Origin: Pirellulales bacterium
GTDB taxonomy: Bacteria > Planctomycetota > Planctomycetia > Pirellulales > Thermoguttaceae
Reading direction: 5' to 3'
NCBI GenBank assembly: GCA_013360685.1
Contig: JABWBD010000012.1
Span: 1 to 41,585, forward strand
DNA: 41,585 bases
Part shown: positions 16,649 through 23,778 of the stretch, one piece after another
Numbering within the stretch: position 1 is the stretch's first letter
Layout of the letters: the number at the start of each line of letters is the position of its first letter
Program-made: the position numbers and the translations under genes
The notes under the pieces: model-generated
What the model saw: only the letters and a program-made list of their open reading frames with translations
The model's database searches: none
What the model was told of the DNA's origin: nothing

Positions 16649-17818
16649 TCACACCTTAATAAACGTCTTGGTGCGGTACATCCACAACATGATCAGCCAG
16701 ATCACGACGAAGGCGGCAAAGGCTTCGATAAAGTTGCTCCACGGGCCCGGCCCAATCCAACCGCACACGCCGTCGGCAACGCCGACATAGTGATTGGTGG
16801 TCCAGCCTTTCACGAAGATGTTGCCGATATTGCGAAAATCAAACAGGTGCGCCGCCATGTACACGGCGATCGAGTTGCTGCCGATGACCACAAAGAAAAA
16901 AGCTGACTTCCGGAACCCCCCAATGTCGTTCACCAGGTAAAACAGAGCCGACAGCCCCATGCCCACGGCCCCGACAAATAACACCCACGATCCGGTCGTG
17001 AGGCTGACGATCATCGGATACCAACGACTCCAGACGAGGCTCAGCACCAGGCACACCAGGGCGCCGCCGAGGAGCCAGAGCAACTTGGCCCGGGCGCTTT
17101 TCGCCGATCTCAGCAGTTGTCCGGCCATCGCGCCGAGCAGAACGATGCAACTGGAGGCCAGGGGGAGGCTGAGCGTCCAGGTAAACGCCCATTTCACGGG
17201 GCGCAATCCGCCCAGGACGAGGTCATCGACGTAACGCGGAAGATTCACTTCGGGGGTGATGATGCCGGCGCCGTAGCCGGGAACCGGCACCAGCATGATC
17301 AAGGACCAATACCCCAGCAGCATCGCGGCCAACGCGATCAATTGGCCCCGAACACTGAAGTTCAAGAGGAAAAGCGCAGCCACCAGGTAGCCGATAGCGA
17401 TCTCTTCGAGAACGTTGTTGACCAGATAGAACTTCGAGCGGTCCAAGGCGAGCAAATGCCCGCCGGCAATCGTGCCCAGAAAAAACAAGATTGCCGCCCG
17501 CTCGAGCACGTGGCCGAAGACTTTTCGCTTGCTGTCACCGAGGCTCAGCCGTTTGCCGAAGGAAAAGGGCATGGCCGCGCCAACGACGAAGATGAACAGC
17601 GGCCGAATCAGGTCCTTGACGTGATTCGCGTCGTTCCAGCCGGAATACTGCAACTGCTGGTAGAGCGTCTGAGACCAGGGATGATCAATGGCGGCAAACA
17701 GCGCGCTCAGAAATCCCGCGTGACCGATCTCTCCGCCGCCCAAAAGGAGGAACATCACGAAGCCCCGCATGGCATCGAGCGACACGAGCCGTTGCTGGTT
17801 CACATTCATCTCAGCCAT
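16649..17818 (-). CDS. DUF5009/HGSNAT-like inner-membrane acyltransferase homologue
   Basis: A 389-residue polytopic membrane protein. It opens RLVSLDAMRGFVMFLLLGGGE, the standard start of the heparan-alpha-glucosaminide N-acetyltransferase / DUF5009 (NagX-like) family, and has about ten hydrophobic segments. WNDANHVKDLIRPLFIFVVGAAMPFS and VVIGSNSIAVYMAAHLFDF are also family-typical. Relatives move acetyl groups across the membrane to amino sugars, with a conserved His as acyl carrier; the His in EIGHAG is a candidate. GGAGAGAAG precedes the ATG at 17818. It heads the minus-strand pair with the PHP-like gene, and both converge on the DegT-type aminotransferase. Confidence 0.85.
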   Translation of the reverse strand: MAEMNVNQQRLVSLDAMRGFVMFLLLGGGEIGHAGFLSALFAAIDHPWSQTLYQQLQYSGWNDANHVKDLIRPLFIFVVGAAMPFSFGKRLSLGDSKRKVFGHVLERAAILFFLGTIAGGHLLALDRSKFYLVNNVLEEIAIGYLVAALFLLNFSVRGQLIALAAMLLGYWSLIMLVPVPGYGAGIITPEVNLPRYVDDLVLGGLRPVKWAFTWTLSLPLASSCIVLLGAMAGQLLRSAKSARAKLLWLLGGALVCLVLSLVWSRWYPMIVSLTTGSWVLFVGAVGMGLSALFYLVNDIGGFRKSAFFFVVIGSNSIAVYMAAHLFDFRNIGNIFVKGWTTNHYVGVADGVCGWIGPGPWSNFIEAFAAFVVIWLIMLWMYRTKTFIKV

Positions 17819-18140
17819 CGATACTTCTCTCCGTGGTAGTGGTGCTGCTTGGCCTCGCGACCTATGTTACCAAGCCGCCTCGCGGATAGCCAATGCCCGC
17901 GGATCTCTTTCCCTCCGACAACAGGTCGACTGAAGGATCGCCGGGCGCAGCGACGGAACCGTCCGCGGCGTGCTTGCGAAGCCGCTTCGGCGCCGGCAGA
18001 ATGGGAGGAGTGAGCCGGCGCAGCCCCGCTCGGCCCGTGGGGCAAGAACTTCGGCGTACGAGGATGAAGAACAGCGACCCGCCAGGATCGCCGTTGATTT
18101 CGAGAGGGGTCTTCCCGTTCAACTCAAGGCGATCAGCCCT
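17819..18140. other. divergent intergenic region without a recognisable gene
   Basis: These 322 bases separate the minus-strand gene at 17818 from the plus-strand gene at 18141. A promoter for the former is proposed at 17864-17893. Open frames cross the region on both strands (for example the upstream extension of the 18141 frame to 17970), but their translations are low-complexity, arginine-rich and unrecognised. No convincing promoter for 18141 was found. Confidence 0.5.
17864..17893 (-). promoter_or_regulatory. candidate promoter for the 17818 gene
   Basis: On the minus strand TTGGCT (17893-17888), 18-base spacer, TAACAT (17869-17864). Hexamers are only moderately close to consensus. Confidence 0.35.
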
Positions 18141-19451
18141 ATGACAATCCGCATCTCATCCATGCTCTTGCTTCCTGTAATGGTTCTCGCTCTCGCGGCC
18201 TTCCACGGCTTGCAGGCCGCGGAGTTCCGCGCGGCCGTGGTCAAGGTTGACATTACGCCGGATTCGCCGCAGATGTTGCGAGGTTACAGCCCCCGCATGT
18301 CTACCAAGGTGCATGACCGCTTATATCATCGCATCCTAGCGCTCGACGACGGCGCGACTTCGTTCGTCCTCATCTCCTCCGACCTCTGTTCGCTTTCGCC
18401 CGCGTTTTGCGACCGCGTTACCGGCAATCTGGCCAAAGAGTTGAGCCTGCCGGCGGAGAACGTCTGGTGGTCCATCACCCACACCCATTCGTCGCCTTAC
18501 GTCGGTCCGCCTGGCGTTCCCAGATTGTTCATGCCCAACCGCTTCCAGTTCCCAGTGGATGAAGGCTACACGGCGCTCGTGGAAAGGGCGCTTGCGGATG
18601 GCGTCCGGGAGGCCCGGCAGAAGCTGGCGCCTGCCCGGTTGGGCGTCGGCCGAGGCTATGCGGAGGCGAACATCAACCGCCGCGCCCGCGACGCCGATGG
18701 CCAGGTCCGCCTCGGCCGGAATCCTTCCGGGCCGGTGGACCGCCGCATCGGGCTGATGCGTCTGGAAAAGGCCGATGGCACTCCTTTGGCCCTGCTGGCA
18801 AACTACGCCATGCACGGCACGGTGCTTGGCGGCACCTGCACCGTCGTCAGCGCCGACGGGCCCGGCGCCGTCGCCGAATACGTCGAAGAGAAAACCGGGG
18901 CGGCGATGCTCTACCTCAACGGCGCCGCCGGCAATATCGCCCCACTCTATAGCACCCGCGCCGAGACCGAGATCGAGTTCTTGGGCCGGTTCAAGGTCTT
19001 GCTGGGCGATCCGATTCTGGAGGCAAACCGCCGTCTGTGCGCCACCACCGCCGAGGTGAAGCTAAGGACCTCGCGCATTATCGTCGAGACTCCCAAACGT
19101 CCGGGACTTGCATGGTCGGATGAGCTCAAGGAATACCTGCGCGTTACGGACGACGGCACGGAAATGCTGCTGGTGCCGTTGCGATTCCTGCAGATCAACG
19201 GTGATACCGTCATCTGGAGCGCCCCCATGGAGCTGTTCTGCGAAATCTCCAACGAGATCCGCGACCGATCGCCCTTTGCCAACACGTTCTACGTTGGCTA
19301 CACGAACGGCACGTTTTGCTACCTGCCCAGCGAGCAGGAATACCTGGCCGGCGGCTACGAACCGGCGACCACGCCCTTTACCGCCTCAGCCGCCGGCCAC
19401 CTGAGCGCGGCCGTCAACCGCCATTTACGGGAAATTCACGCCGCGCCCTGA
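18141..19451 (+). CDS. exported neutral/alkaline ceramidase-like protein
   Basis: A 436-residue protein with a signal peptide (MTIRISSMLLLPV, cleavage after GLQAAE). It has the N-terminal fold of the neutral/alkaline ceramidase family (PF04734-like): RAAVVKVDITP, SSDLCSLS, the metal-binding type ITHTHSSP, NYAMHGTVLGG and SADGPGAVAEYVE. The position of the family's nucleophile (GDxSPN) reads GNIAPL, so the catalytic serine appears to be alanine; true ceramidase activity is doubtful. The C-terminal WSAPMELFCEISN block is shared with the remnant at 13135-13400. The start is taken at 18141, where the signal peptide begins, although the ribosome binding site is weak. It is followed by the frameshifted gene at 19510. 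Confidence 0.82.
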   Translation: MTIRISSMLLLPVMVLALAAFHGLQAAEFRAAVVKVDITPDSPQMLRGYSPRMSTKVHDRLYHRILALDDGATSFVLISSDLCSLSPAFCDRVTGNLAKELSLPAENVWWSITHTHSSPYVGPPGVPRLFMPNRFQFPVDEGYTALVERALADGVREARQKLAPARLGVGRGYAEANINRRARDADGQVRLGRNPSGPVDRRIGLMRLEKADGTPLALLANYAMHGTVLGGTCTVVSADGPGAVAEYVEEKTGAAMLYLNGAAGNIAPLYSTRAETEIEFLGRFKVLLGDPILEANRRLCATTAEVKLRTSRIIVETPKRPGLAWSDELKEYLRVTDDGTEMLLVPLRFLQINGDTVIWSAPMELFCEISNEIRDRSPFANTFYVGYTNGTFCYLPSEQEYLAGGYEPATTPFTASAAGHLSAAVNRHLREIHAAP

Positions 19452-19509
19452 TGAATGCCGGCACAGACCGATGATCTGGATTCTCATTCGACAGACGAAA
19501 GGAAGGTCC

Positions 19510-20143
19510 ATGGCGAAACCGAAGTGGTGTCTTCTGGCGCGAGCACAACAAGGCGGAATCGTTCTTGTTTCCGAACTACCAAGAGGATTCCGCGACGCCT
19601 GCCATCAATCGTGTTCTGCTGCTCGACCGCGGAGACTGGGTGCCCTACTTCAAGGACCAGGCCGTGAAGTTCCATGTCATGGACAGAGAGTCCCAAGGCG
19701 TCCAGGCCCTCGTCGTCAATCGCGGCGATACGGCTGTCGAGGAGATCGCCTTGCGCGGCAGGGGCGTGATCGAACGCTTGTTTTCCGACTGCGGCGATTA
19801 TACGGCGCAATGCGTCATGAGCGACGGTTCCCGGAGTCAGGAGTGCGAATTTTCGGTGTGCGATCTCGATTTCCGCCTGCCCGCGGAGACGCCAACGCGG
19901 GACAAGCCGTGGGAAATCCGTTTTACCGCCGGCAACCTGAACGTCATTACCGTGCAGATCATGAGCTCGAAGCCCCCTTACGGCCGCTACAACGTGTGGC
20001 TTACCGAGCAAGACCGCCGCAGCCGAAAAGTGACGGTACCCGCCGGCCTGGTTCGCGACCCAGGCCTTGTACACGTGTGGCTGATCGGCGAAAACCGATA
20101 CGGCCGATTGACCAGGCAAGAAGAGGTCGTCTTTGTCGACTAG
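19510..20143 (+). pseudogene. frameshifted gene for a protein of unknown function
   Basis: An ATG at 19510 with an excellent upstream AAAGGAAGG opens a frame beginning MAKPK that soon becomes non-protein-like. The neighbouring frame, open from 19475 to TAG at 20143 but without its own good start, reads VFWREHNKAESFLFPNYQED, RGDWVPYFKDQAVKFHV, RYNVWLTEQDRR and HVWLIGENRYG, clearly protein-like. Skipping one base near 19523-19525 joins the two into a ~210-residue product (MAKPK then GVFWREHN). So a single-base insertion, or a sequencing error, has probably broken the gene. No signal peptide is visible. I do not recognise the family. Confidence 0.6.
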
Positions 20144-20218
20144 AGGTACGCGTCCAGGGATCGAGCTGGATCCAGCACCTTGCGCACGCGGCCCACAAAA
20201 TCATAGGAGAGGCTATTG

Positions 20219-23200
20219 ATGACCGGCCCAATTGGTTTTCCGGCCCGGCGTCTGCCGGTTCTATTGCTACTCCTGGTCTGGTTGTCCGTGCCGGTGTTCT
20301 CTCAGGAGTACACCCAGGAAGACATCCGGAATCGGCACACCGTTGCCTACCCGGCGTCCCGCCTCCAGCGAGACTGGATGTATCAGGATCACGGATTGAA
20401 ATGCGGCAACTGCCTTGCCGCCGCGGACGGAAACGCGGTGGAACAAGCCATGGTTCGCAAGGTCCTTGCCGAGCTGACGCCCGGTAACGCCCCGGCTGCC
20501 GAGGCGCTGCGGAAATCCCTTGCCGTTCTGGTCGACGGAAAGAGGCCGGGTTGCGATCCCGCATGGAAGAGCCTGTATTTCCGCGCCTGCGAGGTGCGGC
20601 GCAAGCAGCGTCTGGCGGTGTTTGCCCATCATCCACGCCAGTTCGTGTACGCGAAGCATTTCGTCTTTGGCGACTGCCAGGCGATGTTTGCGATGACCGA
20701 CCACCTTACGGACGCCGTTTTCCGTGAATGCGGGGCGGATTACCGGATGAACTCCCAGCTCTGCCGGATGACGGTCAATGCCGACGGAACGGTATCGACG
20801 GAGGTCCTGCTCGATTGTCCCGAAGGGGTCATCCGGGATCCGTGCGTCTCCTATGACGGCAGCGCCGTGGCGTTTTCGATGCGGCGAACGAGCCACGACG
20901 GCGACGACGATTTTCACCTGTACGTGATGAATCCAGTTGACCGCAGCGTACGGCAGATCACCTTCGGCGCGGGAACGGCCGATATGGAGCCCGAATGGCT
21001 GCCGGACGGCGGATTGGTGTTCACCTCGACACGCTGCGTATTCTCGGCTCCTTGCTGGTGGTCGAGCGTGTGCAATCTCTTCACTTGCGACGGGGAAGGG
21101 CGGTATATCCGTCGCCTGGCCGTGGACCATGGCCACACGGTATTTCCGCACATGACAAATGACGGCCGCATCCTGTATACTCGCTGGGAGTATTCCGACC
21201 GGACCGCCGGCTACCTGCACAGCCTGTTCGTGATGAATCCGGACGGCACCAACCAGGCGGAGTTCTACGGGAACAATTCGCAGTTCCCGGCCGCGATCCT
21301 CCATGCCCGAAACGTCCTCAACTCGACGAAAGTGATTGCGATTTCCGGCGCTCACCACATCGACCAGCGCGGCAAGCTGATCATGATCGACCGGAACGCG
21401 GGAACACAGGCCGGCTTCGGGGTCAAGTTCGTGGCCCCCCAGCGCGATTACCCCTATCGGGAAAGCATGGGGACCGGAGGCAACGTCGTCCACGACACGG
21501 AAGGGGAACAGTACCAGTATCCATATCCCTTGGACGAAGACAACTACGTGGTCTGCTATTCGCCGGAGGGGGGGCCGGTGCGGGGATTGAAAGGCATCAA
21601 GGACGGCAAAAAGGGAAGCCCCGCCTTCGGCATTTACTGGATGCACCGCGATGGCCGGCGCGAGCTATTGATCTACGACCCGGTGATCTCGTCGGGGCAG
21701 CCGGTGCCGACCACTCGGTCGCGGCCGCCGTTGCGGAAGAGTTCCACCGTGGACGAGCATCGCCAGCGCGGCCTGTTCTACGTGCAGAACATCTACTACG
21801 GGCCGGGCCTCAAGGGCGTCGCCCGGGGAACGGTGAAGCGAATTCGGGTGGTCGGGCTGGACTATCGCGCCAAGGGCACGGTGGCCTTGGGGCTGCATCC
21901 GTGGGGCGGACATCAAACGTCGCCGTGTGCGATCAACAACGGCAGCTACGACGTGAAACACGTGCTGGGCACGGTGGACGTCGAGGAAGACGGGAGCTGC
22001 TGCTTTGAGTGCCCTTCGCGCGTCCCCGTGTATTTTCAAATGTTGGATGAGAAAGGCCGCATGGTGCAGAACATGCGCAGTTGGACGATGGTCCTGCCGG
22101 GCGAGACCTCGGCCTGCGTGGGCTGCCACGAGGACAAGCACCAGACCTACATCGACCAGCGGCCGGTTACCGTCGCTTCGAAGAAGCGGCCGCAGACCAT
22201 CCGGCCGTTCTTCGCCGAGGGCGACGAACCCGTCCAGGAGATGGAACGGTTCCTGAGCGAGTCGGAGAAACGCGCCGCCGGCTATCTGGGCACAAATGCC
22301 CCCCAGGCCATGGATGTCCCTCGCGGTTTCAGCTATACCCGCGAGGTCCAGCCGATTTGGGATGCGCACTGTATCCAGTGCCATGCGGGCGACAAGAATC
22401 CGGCGAAGAAAGACGTCCCGCTGAGCCTGCTGGGCGACTACCGCCCGATCACCAATCGAGAGATCTACGGTCGAACGAAATGGCGGCTGACCCATCGGAT
22501 TTACGGGGAAAGCACCAAAGGCCACCCGGGGCGTGCGTTCAGCGAGTCGTACATCAACCTGACCGACTTCGGTTACAACGCGAAGATCCCGTTGGCGGGC
22601 GAGGGCGGCAAGGCCGACGTCCGTTCCGACAAGGTCTATCTCGCCTACTTTGACGGTAAAGCGGAGAAGGTTCCTCATCCGGGCGTCCACGGCTACTCGA
22701 AGGATGAGTATGCCGGCAATGGCGTCATCAATTGGCTGCACGTTTCCAGCACGTGCGCCATGCTCCCGCCCTACGCCTACGGCTCGACTTCCAGCCGGCT
22801 GATGGACTGCCTGGAGCCGTCGCACTACGGCGTGCAATTAACGCAGGAAGAGAAGGAGCGCGTCGCCTGCTGGATCGATTTGAACGTGCCCTTCGCCGGC
22901 TCGTGGATGGAGATGAACTACTGGGACCAGCTCGATCACGCCGTGCATTCGGGCCTGACGCCCTGGTACGTCTATCGCGACAAGATGCGGCAGATATACC
23001 TGTACTTCGAAGCGAAACGCCTGAAATATGCCGAACTGGAACTCGAGCATATCGACAGGTACCTCCAGCACGTGGACCGCGGCGTGGATTGTCCCCCGAC
23101 GGCGCTGAGACAACACGCTTTCGGAGGGCGCGGCGTGGAGAAGCAGTTCGTCGACCAGTACGACCGTCTCCCGGCCACCGTCCCGATTTTCGGGCTCGCC

Positions 23201-23692
23201 GAGGGAAAAGATGCTCGGGGCGGTTCGAACGTGGTCGGCAACCCCGTGCGAAACCTGGCCATCAACGAGGACGCCTACACCTATCATCTCCGATCGTACC
23301 CGCGGGCGACGTCGAACTCGCACTATCGGTACCGGCCGGAGTTCTCACCCAACCACGCAATCGACGGACTGCGGGGAGCAAGGGGCTACTGGCGGCCGGC
23401 TCGACGTACCGACGTGTGGCTGATGGTGGAGTTCGGACGCGAGGTCCAGGCAGAGCGCGTCGTCGTCGTGCTCCACCATGACGATGCCCAGGACCGGACG
23501 TGGACCGGTGCGACGCTGGAATTCAGCAGCGGGGAAAAGGTCCCGGTGGCGCTGCGAAACACCTCCGGGCCGCAGGAGTTCACCTTTCCACGGCAGAAGT
23601 GCGCCTGGATCAAGCTGGTTGACTTCCAGGAGCGTTTTCCGCTTGTGGACAATGGAATTGCCGAGTTCGAGGTCTATGGCAAAGACCTGTGA
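20219..23692 (+). CDS. HzsA-like exported di-haem cytochrome with propeller and discoidin-like domain
   Basis: A 1157-residue protein with a signal peptide (RRLPVLLLLLVWL, cleavage near VFSQE). It resembles the HzsA-related family, named after the alpha subunit of hydrazine synthase and widespread in Planctomycetota that are not anammox bacteria. Near the N-terminus is a CGNC pair (62-65). PD40/TolB-type propeller strands (MNPVDRSVRQITFG, DGGLVFTSTR, DGRILYTRWEYSD) fill about 200-330. Two haem-c sites follow: CVGCH (633-637) and CIQCH (718-722). The last ~120 residues look like an F5/8-type (discoidin) domain (NHAIDGLRGARGYW, DVWLMVEFGREV). ATG 20219 with GGAGAGG upstream is preferred over TTG 20216. 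It heads a cassette with the two propeller genes. Likely extracytoplasmic electron transfer or redox catalysis; substrate unknown. Confidence 0.85.
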   Translation: MTGPIGFPARRLPVLLLLLVWLSVPVFSQEYTQEDIRNRHTVAYPASRLQRDWMYQDHGLKCGNCLAAADGNAVEQAMVRKVLAELTPGNAPAAEALRKSLAVLVDGKRPGCDPAWKSLYFRACEVRRKQRLAVFAHHPRQFVYAKHFVFGDCQAMFAMTDHLTDAVFRECGADYRMNSQLCRMTVNADGTVSTEVLLDCPEGVIRDPCVSYDGSAVAFSMRRTSHDGDDDFHLYVMNPVDRSVRQITFGAGTADMEPEWLPDGGLVFTSTRCVFSAPCWWSSVCNLFTCDGEGRYIRRLAVDHGHTVFPHMTNDGRILYTRWEYSDRTAGYLHSLFVMNPDGTNQAEFYGNNSQFPAAILHARNVLNSTKVIAISGAHHIDQRGKLIMIDRNAGTQAGFGVKFVAPQRDYPYRESMGTGGNVVHDTEGEQYQYPYPLDEDNYVVCYSPEGGPVRGLKGIKDGKKGSPAFGIYWMHRDGRRELLIYDPVISSGQPVPTTRSRPPLRKSSTVDEHRQRGLFYVQNIYYGPGLKGVARGTVKRIRVVGLDYRAKGTVALGLHPWGGHQTSPCAINNGSYDVKHVLGTVDVEEDGSCCFECPSRVPVYFQMLDEKGRMVQNMRSWTMVLPGETSACVGCHEDKHQTYIDQRPVTVASKKRPQTIRPFFAEGDEPVQEMERFLSESEKRAAGYLGTNAPQAMDVPRGFSYTREVQPIWDAHCIQCHAGDKNPAKKDVPLSLLGDYRPITNREIYGRTKWRLTHRIYGESTKGHPGRAFSESYINLTDFGYNAKIPLAGEGGKADVRSDKVYLAYFDGKAEKVPHPGVHGYSKDEYAGNGVINWLHVSSTCAMLPPYAYGSTSSRLMDCLEPSHYGVQLTQEEKERVACWIDLNVPFAGSWMEMNYWDQLDHAVHSGLTPWYVYRDKMRQIYLYFEAKRLKYAELELEHIDRYLQHVDRGVDCPPTALRQHAFGGRGVEKQFVDQYDRLPATVPIFGLAEGKDARGGSNVVGNPVRNLAINEDAYTYHLRSYPRATSNSHYRYRPEFSPNHAIDGLRGARGYWRPARRTDVWLMVEFGREVQAERVVVVLHHDDAQDRTWTGATLEFSSGEKVPVALRNTSGPQEFTFPRQKCAWIKLVDFQERFPLVDNGIAEFEVYGKDL
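20235..20270 (+). repeat. signal-peptide DNA shared with the chimera at 33046-33081
   Basis: This stretch, encoding FPARRLPVLLLL, matches 33046-33081 with about four mismatches. Similarity disappears on both sides. The second copy lies at the fusion joint of the 32772 gene. Confidence 0.6.
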
Positions 23693-23778
23693 GGCGAGTC
23701 AACGTTGATGAGGACAAGGGCGCCCTACATGGTGGCATTGCCTCCCGCGGCTCTTGATTGCCCAGTACGGAGCGAACA

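Noticed and set aside
17970-18140. N-terminal extension of the ceramidase-like gene
   Set aside because: Arginine-rich and featureless, and it would bury the signal peptide that starts at 18141.
20267-21646. Minus-strand open frame of 459 codons inside the HzsA-like gene
   Set aside because: Shadow of a gene with haem motifs and a signal peptide; its translation is not protein-like.
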